From Desulfobacteraceae bacterium (GTDB lineage Bacteria > Desulfobacterota > Desulfobacteria > Desulfobacterales > ETH-SRB1), in assembly GCA_030638305.1 (NCBI GenBank), contig DAOWEW010000004.1:1-13844 (forward strand): DNA of 13,844 nucleotides, read 5' to 3'. The position numbers were made by a program, and so were the translations under genes. Under the pieces are notes generated by a model. That model was not told where the DNA came from and searched no databases. It was given only the letters and a program-made list of their open reading frames with translations. Of this stretch, positions 1-6,333 are shown one piece after another (within the stretch, counting starts at the first letter, position 1; the number at the start of each line of letters is the position of its first letter).

Positions 1-2
1 TG

Positions 3-128
3 CGCTCTGAGCATAACTTCTGGATTAGAGACGATATGTATCAAAAAGTTTTGTATATAGCTCGCGAAAAAACATAACAAAAGCTGAAAACAGGTGATGT
101 GGACATCTATAAAAGCCTGAAGAGATAA
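3..128 (+). pseudogene. 3' remnant of an unidentified gene, entering from the left edge
   Basis: From position 3 one frame reads a plausible C-terminal sequence (RSEHNFWIRDDMYQKVLYIA then REKT) to a TAA at 75-77. The same frame then continues with an equally protein-like stretch (QKLKTGDVDIYKSLKR) to a TAA at 126-128. This pattern fits either a gene that truly ends at 77 or a longer gene with a premature stop at 75-77 (one base change from a lysine codon). I do not recognise the family. It directly precedes repeat-rich DNA and a broken deacetylase gene, so decay is plausible. The two other frames look less protein-like. Confidence 0.35.
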
Positions 129-160
129 AATCCAAGCTTCCTGGCTTTCAAGCTTTTAAT

Positions 161-198
161 CTATCAGCTACCAGCTATGAGCTGCTATCAGCTATTTG
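161..198. repeat. heptamer repeats of the CTATCAG family
   Basis: Consecutive 7-bp units CTATCAG (161), CTACCAG (168) and CTATGAG (175), a 3-bp slip, then CTATCAG (185) and CTATTTG (192). The same heptamer appears at 2244-2257 and 11987-12000. It lies between the remnant ending at 128 and the repeat module that starts at 185. Confidence 0.75.
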
Positions 199-367
199 TG
201 TTTGCAGCTAATTTAAAATAATTTGAAGAGCAAAGCGACATCATTATTCGACATTCGATGGTCGACGTTAATCTTTTCACCTATCACCTATCACCTATCA
301 CCTATCACCTATCACCTATCACCTATCAGCTATGAGCTTTTTATGTCTGCGTCCGTCTGCGGCTAAT
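185..367. repeat. composite intergenic repeat module, copy 1
   Basis: This stretch matches 1997-2174 in order and orientation. The shared layout is a conserved lead (about 185-245), a heptamer block RTTSGAY (246-273, four units), TTTT, a second heptamer block CANCTAT (278-340), and a right arm of the palindromic element (GTCTGCG units ending in GGCTAA, near 345-367). The two copies differ in whole heptamer units (4 versus 6 in the first block, 9 versus 5 in the second), which points to slippage within an otherwise kept module. No reading frame is evident. Confidence 0.8.
278..333. repeat. tandem heptamer array (CACCTAT)7 plus one variant
   Basis: Seven perfect head-to-tail copies of CACCTAT occupy 278-326, followed by CAGCTAT at 327-333 and GAGCTTT at 334-340. 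The corresponding block in the second module (2104-2138) has only degenerate units, so this array has probably expanded recently. It is a candidate variable-number locus about 60 bp upstream of a pseudogene. Confidence 0.9.
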
Positions 368-395
368 TAAAATCCTGTGGTGAATAATTATAATT

Positions 396-728
396 ATGAT
401 TGAATGTATCTTCACCATTGATTACGAAATATATGGAAATGGCCAAGGCTCTTTGAGGGAACTGGTCTACGAGCTGGCAGAGAGATTGAAGGCTATCTTC
501 AAAAAATGGAATAAGCGTTTCGTGCCTTTCGTTGAAGTTGCTGAACTGGAGATGATAGAAGCTAAGGGCTCGGACCCGGCCATCGACCTGGTAAAACACC
601 AGTTGCGGGATTTCTACAGGCATGGATTTGAATTAGGACTTCACTTGCATCCGCAGTGGTACAAAGCACGGTACGAGAACGGAAAATGGCTATTTTTTCT
701 ATCAAAAAAAGAGATATTACAAAAATAG
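396..728 (+). pseudogene. 5' fragment of a polysaccharide deacetylase-like gene
   Basis: The 110-codon frame starts with a NodB-type opening (IECIFTIDYEIYGN) and continues through ELGLHLHPQWY. The IDYE and HLHP elements resemble the Asp and His metal-site motifs of carbohydrate esterase family 4-like deacetylases, which normally run to 250-350 residues. After the codons for ENGKW (about 678-689) the sequence stops looking like this family and becomes LFFLSKKEILQK before TAA. From the same point another frame carries the end of a different protein (688-825). I infer a deletion that joined two genes out of frame. A good Shine-Dalgarno is lacking: the leader is a GGCTAA repeat arm followed by AT-rich DNA. 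Confidence 0.65.
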
Positions 729-825
729 AATTCCTTATATGAGATGGTCACAGGCCTGGATGCTATACGCATTGTCGATTCTCGCGCAGGCTTTGTACTC
801 TGAGGGCTTTATCTCATCCCGATAA
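688..825 (+). pseudogene. 3' fragment of a second gene fused to the deacetylase fragment
   Basis: Codons from 688 read GYFFYQKKRYYKNRIPYM followed by RWSQAWMLYALSILAQALYS and a short tail to TAA at 823-825. This is compositionally a normal C-terminus with an aromatic, helical character. The RWSQAW...YAL ending resembles proteins next to such deacetylases in exopolysaccharide loci that are often mis-annotated as delta-aminolevulinic acid dehydratase, with a squalene-cyclase-like fold. That identification is from memory and weak. No start codon belongs to it. It overlaps the deacetylase fragment in a different frame, with the junction in about 684-693. Confidence 0.5.
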
Positions 826-1067
826 TGCAACGCTTTGAAAAGAATCCTCCCGTTAAACTCCCCCTTTGAAGGGGGATAAAAGGGATGTAACGCGCAATTG
901 TAAAAGAAAAAAAGAATGTCTGCGCCTGTCCGCGGCTAAATAAAGTAATCTAAAAAAGTAATCTAAAAATGTCTGCGTCTGTCTGCCCCGTTAAATTCCT
1001 AAGGACCATTTATCTGGGGCGGCTAATTAATATCCTGCTAATCCTGTCAAAAGAAAAAAGGAATTTG
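826..1067. repeat. repeat-filled spacer with palindrome and right-arm fragments
   Basis: No credible gene. Contents in order: CCCGTTAAA (849-857); a GC palindrome TCCCCCTT-TG-AAGGGGGA (859-876); a right-arm fragment of the palindromic element (918-939); a direct repeat AAGTAATCTAAA (near 946-968); another right arm (971-986) interrupted by a 34-bp segment (987-1020) and closing with GGCTAA at 1021-1026; then ATCCTG-type units (1031-1049). A 75-codon frame across 969-1196 is composed of these repeats and is not a gene. Confidence 0.7.
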
Positions 1068-1147
1068 CCCAAAGGGCACGATAGTTTTTTCTCTGCCAGG
1101 TCGGCAGAGGAAAGTGTCCGCGTCCGTCTGCGTCCGTCTGCGGCTAA
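1068..1147. repeat. palindromic element, left-truncated copy
   Basis: This copy contains the internal block CCCAAAGGGCACGATAG, the hairpin CTCTGCC-AGGTC-GGCAGAG, and a right arm of three 10-bp units ending GTCTGCGGCTAA at 1136-1147. The same internal block occurs in the full copy at 9228-9339. The left arm TTAGCCGCGGAC is absent. It ends about 80 bp upstream of the small gene at 1228. Confidence 0.75.
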
Positions 1148-1227
1148 GAGAAACAATTCAAAATATTATGATAAAGTTTTTTTAAAGTTTGCATAGTTTT
1201 TTCACAAGAGCAAGAAGGCGGTAAAAA

Positions 1228-1446
1228 ATGATGCGATTAAACTTAAAAATGGTAGAGGATAAGCTGAAGAAGGTGGAGGCGGAAGTGGTTGACCTAAGGG
1301 AGGTTGTTAGGAAGGCTATTTCTGAAGAGGTTGATCTAGATGATTTGGCCTCATCAATTGCCAGTCATGCTATTACAAAAGAAGATAGTACGGAGATACT
1401 TATGAAGATGAGAAGGCAAAGAGAGGACTGGTGTCGTCAGTGGTAA
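1228..1446 (+). CDS. small putative antitoxin of a PIN-toxin pair
   Basis: A 72-residue charged, helical protein. An AAGGCGG Shine-Dalgarno lies about 8 bp before the ATGATG start, so either ATG may be used. The sequence has coiled-coil-like Leu/Val/Glu/Lys spacing over the first 35 residues (VEDKLKKVEAEVVDLREVV), an acidic middle (EEVDLDDLASSI) and a basic, Trp-containing end (KMRRQREDWCRQW). No known antitoxin DNA-binding domain is recognisable. The antitoxin role is inferred from small size and from the 16-bp overlap with the downstream PIN-domain gene, the usual arrangement of VapB-VapC type pairs. Translation of the toxin is probably coupled to it. Confidence 0.6.
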   Translation: MMRLNLKMVEDKLKKVEAEVVDLREVVRKAISEEVDLDDLASSIASHAITKEDSTEILMKMRRQREDWCRQW

Positions 1447-1901
1447 GATATACGATTGATACGTCTTTTGCTGTAAAGGGGATAGTTCCCCCTCGAAGAC
1501 AGAAGCTGGATGATATACTGGAAAAACAACAGAAGATGCATAAAATAGCCCGCTCATACTTGGATAAAGTCAGGGATAAACATGCTGAGATGTATATTCC
1601 TGCAGTTGCCTTGATTGAGACTGCAATAGTCATATCCCGCATTACTAATAATGAAAAGGACTCAAGAAAAGGGATATCCTTTCTTAGAAGAAATGCCGCT
1701 CATATGTTTTATGAACATGAGATACTGGAGGAGGCCATCTCTTTCGGCATCGAGTCAAAGGCGAGTGGCTACGATACCATATTTTTGACCATAGCTATGA
1801 TTACGCAATCTGAATTATTAACTGACGATTCGCTTCAGCATAAAATTGCCCTGAGCCGGGGGATCGTTAGTCATCTCTTGAGAGATATGGTTGAAGAATG
1901 A
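1431..1901 (+). CDS. PIN-domain ribonuclease toxin (VapC-like)
   Basis: A 156-residue protein with the PIN acidic set in order: Asp10 in YTIDTSFAVK, Glu63 in ALIETAIV, Asp115 in SGYDTIFLTIA and Asp132/Asp133 in LLTDDSL. PIN toxins are Mg-dependent RNases that cleave tRNA or rRNA. The length (usual 130-150) and hydrophobic strand spacing fit. The start is a GTG at 1431 with GAGAGG just upstream (4-bp gap); a second GTG at 1440 is possible. It overlaps the small gene at 1228-1446, supporting one toxin-antitoxin operon. The pair lies between repeat blocks rather than inside a larger operon. The call to PIN is firm; the RNA target is unknown. Confidence 0.85.
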   Translation: MSSVVRYTIDTSFAVKGIVPPRRQKLDDILEKQQKMHKIARSYLDKVRDKHAEMYIPAVALIETAIVISRITNNEKDSRKGISFLRRNAAHMFYEHEILEEAISFGIESKASGYDTIFLTIAMITQSELLTDDSLQHKIALSRGIVSHLLRDMVEE

Positions 1902-1948
1902 TTGAAGTTTCATGGATTGTCCCCATCGAACGTCTTGCGTCATCAGCC

Positions 1949-1991
1949 ATGCTCTATGCCCCGTGCCCTTAACCACCAACCAGTAACCAGT
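1949..1991. repeat. two adjoining heptamer families (ATGCCCC and AACCAGT)
   Basis: Units ATGCTCT (1949), ATGCCCC (1956) and GTGCCCT (1963), one extra base, then AACCACC (1971), AACCAGT (1978) and AACCAGT (1985). Both series keep a strict 7-bp step although they share no sequence. They lead straight into the composite module at 1997. The bases between the PIN gene stop (1901) and 1949 show nothing I can identify. Confidence 0.65.
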
Positions 1992-1996
1992 ATGAC

Positions 1997-2174
1997 CTAT
2001 CAGCTATTTGTGTTTGCGGCTAATTTAAAATAATTTGAAGAGCTGAGCGACATCATTATTCGACATTCGATGTTGGACGTTCGATGTTCGACGTTCATCT
2101 TTTCCCCTTTCAGCTTTGAGCTATCATCTATGAGCTTTTTATGTCTGCGTTTGTCTGCGTCCGTCCGCGGCTAA
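1997..2174. repeat. composite intergenic repeat module, copy 2
   Basis: Second copy of the module at 185-367. It contains the conserved lead with TTTGCGGCTAATTTAAAATA, six RTTSGAY heptamers (2058-2099), TTTT, degenerate CANCTAT heptamers (2104-2138) and a right arm of 10-bp GTCTGCG units ending GGCTAA at about 2169-2174. The two copies bracket the region holding the chimeric pseudogene and the PIN pair, so recombination between them could delete or duplicate about 1.8 kb. Confidence 0.8.
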
Positions 2175-2208
2175 GAAAAACAATTTCTGTGTTTTCCGTG
2201 CTCTCATC

Positions 2209-2257
2209 TGACTTCTGATCCCTGACCTCTGAATCTTTCACCTATGAGCTATCAGCT
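2209..2257. repeat. heptamer repeats TGACYTC then ATSAGCT
   Basis: Units TGACTTC (2209), TGATCCC (2216), TGACCTC (2223) and TGAATCT (2230), followed without a gap by TTCACCT (2237), ATGAGCT (2244) and ATCAGCT (2251). A change of family occurs with no loss of the 7-bp phase. Confidence 0.65.
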
Positions 2258-2260
2258 TTC

Positions 2261-2380
2261 GCAATTTATATTCGCCAGATTATCTGCAATCTCAAGGATT
2301 CGAATATTTTAGTATCGGGAGACCGACTTAGCATTAACATTGCAAAGGGTAAAATTATAGGCCTTGCAGGGTACAATTGA
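2261..2380 (+). pseudogene. possible 3' remnant of a gene upstream of the deacetylase
   Basis: From 2261 a frame reads AIYIRQIICNLKDSNILV then SGDRLSINIAKGKIIGLAGY and ends at TGA 2378-2380, overlapping the TTG start of the next gene (TTGA). Such a stop/start overlap is the normal form of translational coupling. The sequence begins exactly where the heptamer repeats end and has no start or Shine-Dalgarno of its own. I infer a gene whose 5' part was replaced by repeats. The family is not recognised and the frame is short, so chance is possible. Confidence 0.3.
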
Positions 2381-4065
2381 TCGGTGTAATTGCTAAAGAA
2401 TTTGAGAAAAAAGCTGCTACGGAGTTTTTTCAATTGTTTAAAACTCCCTGGGAATTTTTTCAGGAAAATCGAAGGTATGATGTTGTTATCGTTGCTGCAG
2501 ACAAACTGCCCTCAATCGACACCGAACTCACATTATTCTATAACAGTAACCCCACCCGCTTTGATTTCGAAGAAGCGCTTGAACCAAAAGTTTCAAGTAA
2601 AAGCAACCCCTTTGAATATCAAAATCTATCTTTCCCAATCTATGGTCAGGCGCTAACGTTCCACAAACAAGAACAAGCACGGTTTACATTAGAACAGTCA
2701 AAAGAGTCCGTAGTAATAGAAGTTGAACGTGAAGATAAGAAAGTTATCCGTATCGGTTATGACTTGTTTGTTGAAATTAACTTTTTATTATCCAAAGGAC
2801 AGCCGCTCGAATTTGCACAGATTCCTACAATTGAGCGTCACATAGCCATTCTACGCAAGCTTATTCTCAATGCAGGATTGTATCTTATTGAAATACCGCC
2901 TGCTCCAAAGGGGTATGATTTTACTGTCTGCCTCACCCATGATGTGGATTTCGTTGGTATCCGCAGGCATCTATTTGACCACACAGTTTTCGGCTTTATT
3001 TATCGAGCGATTATCGGCTCAATCGTTGGGATTCTAAAGCAACGCATCCCCATAAAAAACCTGATCCGCAACTGGTACTCGGTTTTATTGTTGCCAGGAG
3101 TTTTTTTCGGCCTGGTGAAAGATTTTTGGGTTCAGTTCAAGCGCTATATCGAACTCGAAGAACCCTTGCCATCGACTTTTTATTTTATTCCTGCCAAGAA
3201 CTATGAAGGCTTAAATGAAAAAGGCAAAGCGCCCAGGATTAGAGCAGCCAGGTATGATGTTAATGATATTCATGATCAAATAAAGCTTTTGATTGACCAC
3301 GGCTGCGAGATCGGACTCCATGGGATTGATGCCTGGGTTGATCATAAACAGGGGCACAGGGAGTTTGCAGTAATCGCAAAAATTGCCGGCAGTTCAGATA
3401 TCGGCATTCGTATGCACTGGTTGTATTTTAATGAAAAATCACCCCGACATCTAACAAAAGCAGGCTTTCTATATGACTCCACTCTGGGCTATAATGAAAC
3501 AATAGGCTTTCGCAGTGGAACGGTACAGGCATTTTGCATGTTGGGGGCTGGAGGAATAATCGAACTGCCGATGAACGTTATGGATACGGCCTTGTTTTAT
3601 CCGGATCGCATGAATTTAACTGAGGCTCAGGCATGGTGTGAGGTGCAAAAGATTATCACGAGTGTGGCGCATTTCGGAGGGGTGCTGACCATTAATTGGC
3701 ACCATCGGAGCCTTGCTCCCGAGAGGTTGTGGGACAGTTTTTATGTGCGCTTGTTAAAAAATTTAAAACAAAGAAAGGTTTGGTTTGCAACTGCAACGCA
3801 GGCAGTTCACTGGTTTCAGAAAAGGCGGGAGATCGAATTTTGTAAACCCGTCGTTACCAACAATTCCATCTCAATTGAACTCCGGCATCTGAATGGTGCC
3901 CCGAGCCCCGGTATGGCCATGAGAGTCTATAAACCTCGAAACACAAACCAGCGAGACGAAAGTGGCGCTTATGAATATGTCGATTTAGAAATACCGGATA
4001 AAAACGGGGATATTACTCTGGAAATAAATAATCCTGACAATCCTGTCAATCCTGTCAAAAATTAA
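2377..4065 (+). CDS. DUF7033-type polysaccharide deacetylase-like protein
   Basis: A 562-residue protein with an N-terminal region of about 180 residues typical of this exopolysaccharide-locus family and a NodB-like region starting at THDVD (residues 187-191), whose Asp and His positions match the metal and catalytic elements of carbohydrate esterase 4 enzymes. Later motifs are GLHGIDAW (His315), RMHWLYF, ELPMNVMD and NWHHRSLAPERLW. Hydrophobic stretches near 200-250 fall between motif 1 and the rest, and may contact the membrane. The family is expected to remove acetyl groups from a polysaccharide or its intermediate; the substrate is unknown. The start is TTG with AGGG 5 bp upstream; an in-frame stop at 2350 rules out a longer protein. 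The last residues (NNPDNPVNPVKN) come from a 9-bp repeat and look acquired. Confidence 0.8.
   Translation: MIGVIAKEFEKKAATEFFQLFKTPWEFFQENRRYDVVIVAADKLPSIDTELTLFYNSNPTRFDFEEALEPKVSSKSNPFEYQNLSFPIYGQALTFHKQEQARFTLEQSKESVVIEVEREDKKVIRIGYDLFVEINFLLSKGQPLEFAQIPTIERHIAILRKLILNAGLYLIEIPPAPKGYDFTVCLTHDVDFVGIRRHLFDHTVFGFIYRAIIGSIVGILKQRIPIKNLIRNWYSVLLLPGVFFGLVKDFWVQFKRYIELEEPLPSTFYFIPAKNYEGLNEKGKAPRIRAARYDVNDIHDQIKLLIDHGCEIGLHGIDAWVDHKQGHREFAVIAKIAGSSDIGIRMHWLYFNEKSPRHLTKAGFLYDSTLGYNETIGFRSGTVQAFCMLGAGGIIELPMNVMDTALFYPDRMNLTEAQAWCEVQKIITSVAHFGGVLTINWHHRSLAPERLWDSFYVRLLKNLKQRKVWFATATQAVHWFQKRREIEFCKPVVTNNSISIELRHLNGAPSPGMAMRVYKPRNTNQRDESGAYEYVDLEIPDKNGDITLEINNPDNPVNPVKN
4026..4059. repeat. 9-bp tandem repeat AATCCTGTC inside the 3' end of the deacetylase gene
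   Basis: Three units (AATCCTGAC, AATCCTGTC, AATCCTGTC) encode the last residues of the protein as NPD/NPV/NPV. Related ATCCTG units sit in non-coding spacers at about 1031-1049 and 12309-12329, so this is an intergenic repeat that has entered, or been captured by, the reading frame. Confidence 0.75.
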
Positions 4066-4073
4066 TTTTTCTT

Positions 4074-5264
4074 ATGAAACCGACCAATGTTTGCATGATT
4101 GCATACACCATTTATCCCTCGGACGCCCGGGTCAGACGTGAAGCTGAAACTATTGCTTCACAGCCCGGGTTCCAGGTGACCTTTTTAACGCTTAAAGAAG
4201 GAAAGGATTCCAAAGTTTATCGTAAAAAGGGAGTAATTGTCCGGGAATTGGATATTCATAAGTATCGGGGTAAAAATAAAATTAAGTATATACTATCTTA
4301 CCTCGGTTTTTTACTAACTGCTTTTACGGTTGTAAACAGACTGGTTTTTGCAAAAAGCCTGGATATAGTGCATGTGCATAATATGCCTGATTTTCTCGTA
4401 TTTGCCGCGTTTTTACCGAGACTGATCGGGAAAAAAGTAATTTTGGATATTCATGATTCCATACCGGAGACCTATCTAACGAAGTTTAGCCACAGCAGCA
4501 AACAACTTTTATTTAAACTTTTATGTTACGAAGAATCAATCAGTTGTCGGATTGCCCATAAGATCATTTGCGTTAACCACGTTCAAAGAGATATTCTAAT
4601 TTCCAGAGGTTTAGAGCCGGACAGGATACTGATTTCGATGAACGTTCCTGATCATAGAATTTTTAAGCAGGATGAAAGGGTTCTTTCAGTTAAAAAAGAG
4701 AGCAATCCGTTTAACCTGATTTACCATGGAACAGTGACCAGGAGGCTTGGGATAGATCAGGCCATTCGGGCAGTCTCTGTATTGAAACGTGACATACCCC
4801 AGTTAAATTTTTATATTCTGGGTTTGGGCGATGATATTGACGACTTTATTGAGTTGAGCAAAGCATTGGGGGTTGAAGGCAGTATTCATTTCAACAAAAG
4901 GATGGAGCCGGTTGAGAAAATCGTTGAAATGATCAGGGAGATGGATATCGGTGTTATTTCAAATCGGAAAAACATAGCTACCGAACTTATGCTGCCGGTA
5001 AAAATGCTGGAATATATGGCTCTCGCCATCCCTGTAGTGGCACCCAGGCTAAAAACTATCCAATACTACTTTGACGAAAAAATGATCCAATATTATGAAC
5101 CGGAAAATGTTGATTCTTTGGCCAAAGCCATCCTAAACCTGTATAAAGAAAAAGAACAACGAAGGCTTCAGGTTCAAGCGGCAGGCAAATTTTTTGAGGT
5201 CTATGGCTGGGAAAAACACCGGCTTGATCTGCTTAACCTATATCAGGAATTCAGAGAGGCTTAA
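4074..5264 (+). CDS. GT4-family glycosyltransferase
   Basis: A 396-residue GT-B fold transferase, the usual length for GT4. The N-terminal domain has the acceptor-side pattern MIAYTIYPSDARVRREAET, HVHNMPDFLVF (His100, His102) and DIHDSIPETY. The C-terminal nucleotide-sugar domain has YHGTVTRRLGIDQAI (His218) and LPVKMLEYMALAIPVVAP (Glu313), the conserved donor-binding loop. These enzymes transfer a sugar, with retention, from a nucleotide donor to a lipid-linked or glycan acceptor at the inner face of the membrane. The ATG lies 8 bp after the deacetylase stop with no clear Shine-Dalgarno, so it may rely on coupling. The dehydrogenase start follows 4 bp after its stop. Donor and acceptor cannot be told from sequence. 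Confidence 0.9.
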   Translation: MKPTNVCMIAYTIYPSDARVRREAETIASQPGFQVTFLTLKEGKDSKVYRKKGVIVRELDIHKYRGKNKIKYILSYLGFLLTAFTVVNRLVFAKSLDIVHVHNMPDFLVFAAFLPRLIGKKVILDIHDSIPETYLTKFSHSSKQLLFKLLCYEESISCRIAHKIICVNHVQRDILISRGLEPDRILISMNVPDHRIFKQDERVLSVKKESNPFNLIYHGTVTRRLGIDQAIRAVSVLKRDIPQLNFYILGLGDDIDDFIELSKALGVEGSIHFNKRMEPVEKIVEMIREMDIGVISNRKNIATELMLPVKMLEYMALAIPVVAPRLKTIQYYFDEKMIQYYEPENVDSLAKAILNLYKEKEQRRLQVQAAGKFFEVYGWEKHRLDLLNLYQEFREA

Positions 5265-5268
5265 TATC

Positions 5269-6333
5269 ATGAAGAAATGGCGGTTTGCGTTAGTCGGATG
5301 CGGCAATATTGCCAAAAAGCATTCACATGTCATTCAAAATATATTAAAAAATGCGGAGATTGTATGCTGTTGTGACACCATAGCCGAACGCGCCGAAAAA
5401 TTCGCCAAAGAGCATGGGATTCGGCATGTTAACAGCATAAGTGAAATGATGGAGAAAATGGGTGATGAGATTGACATCATAAATGTCTTAACACCAAGCG
5501 GGATTCACCATCAGAATGTACTTGAGCTTGTTAAATATCAAAAGCCGATTGTGATCGAAAAGCCCATTGCCCTGCGCCTTCAGGAGGCTGATGAGATTAT
5601 CAAAGCTTGTGACAGGCATGGCACCAGGATTTTTGTTGTTCATCAGAATCGGTACAATGCCCCGGTGATAAAGGCTCAGGAGGCGTTGCAGCAAGGCCGC
5701 TTTGGAAAAATGGTCATGGGAACGGTGCGACTCCGCTGGAAACGGGATCAGAAGTACTATGATTCCGCGGAATGGCGCGGCACCTGGGCCTATGATGGCG
5801 GTGTTTTTACCAATCAGGCCAGCCATCATATAGACATGCTCACCTGGTTTATGGGAGATGTCGAAAGTGTTAAAGCCGTGGGCGTCACCCGGCTGGTCAA
5901 CATCGAATGTGAAGACACAGGAGCCGCTATTCTTCGTTTTACCAATGGCGCCATAGGGATTATCGAAGTCACAACTGCTGCCAGGCCAAAGGATCTTGAG
6001 GGCTCAATCAGTATTCTTGGTGAAAAAGGGAGTGTTGTCATCGGCGGATTTTTCATGAATGAGCTAACTACCTGGGAATTTGAAGAACCTCTGCCTGATG
6101 ATGAAACAGTTTTTGAAAAATACGGCAAAAACCCTGAAGGGTGGGGATATAATCTAAGCGAGTATTTAAAAGGGGTTATTTCCTCGTTAAAGGACAACAA
6201 AGCAGGTTTAGTGGATGGTCTTGAAGGCAGGAAATCTCTTGAATTGATCAGCGCAATTTATGAGTCAATAGAAACAGGAAGAGAGATTCAATTGCGCTTC
6301 AAACCGGAAAGGTGTAAATTGGGGGTTACGTGA
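5269..6333 (+). CDS. wlbA: WlbA/WbpB-like UDP-sugar 3-dehydrogenase (Gfo/Idh/MocA family)
   Basis: A 354-residue NAD-dependent oxidoreductase. The Rossmann motif is VGCGNIA (residues 9-15); EKP (97-99) carries the catalytic-site lysine of the family; NQASHHIDML (His186, His187, Asp189) is the usual substrate-side histidine motif; the end reads GLEGRKSLELISAIYESIETG. The RWKRDQKYYD...WRGTWAYDGGV segment resembles WlbA/WbpB, which oxidises C3 of UDP-GlcNAc-uronic acid. This role is backed by WlbB- and WlbC-like genes nearby. An upstream frame extension to 5194 exists, but ATG 5269 is preferred: it follows GAGAGG about 10 bp upstream and starts right at the Rossmann strand. Its TGA overlaps the GTG of the next gene (GTGA), so translation is coupled. 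Confidence 0.8.
   Translation: MKKWRFALVGCGNIAKKHSHVIQNILKNAEIVCCCDTIAERAEKFAKEHGIRHVNSISEMMEKMGDEIDIINVLTPSGIHHQNVLELVKYQKPIVIEKPIALRLQEADEIIKACDRHGTRIFVVHQNRYNAPVIKAQEALQQGRFGKMVMGTVRLRWKRDQKYYDSAEWRGTWAYDGGVFTNQASHHIDMLTWFMGDVESVKAVGVTRLVNIECEDTGAAILRFTNGAIGIIEVTTAARPKDLEGSISILGEKGSVVIGGFFMNELTTWEFEEPLPDDETVFEKYGKNPEGWGYNLSEYLKGVISSLKDNKAGLVDGLEGRKSLELISAIYESIETGREIQLRFKPERCKLGVT

Noticed and set aside
278..333. CRISPR array
   Set aside because: Units are 7 bp, directly adjacent and without spacers; no cas genes nearby.
969..1196. 75-codon + strand frame through the spacer
   Set aside because: Made up of repeat arms and the inner hairpin block; no Shine-Dalgarno and no protein-like pattern.
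5194..5268. 25-residue N-terminal extension of the WlbA-like gene
   Set aside because: Lies within the preceding glycosyltransferase gene in another frame, while ATG 5269 has a ribosome site and starts at the Rossmann strand.
5488..6200. long minus-strand frames opposite the WlbA-like gene
   Set aside because: Shadow frames of a well-supported gene with clear motifs on the + strand.
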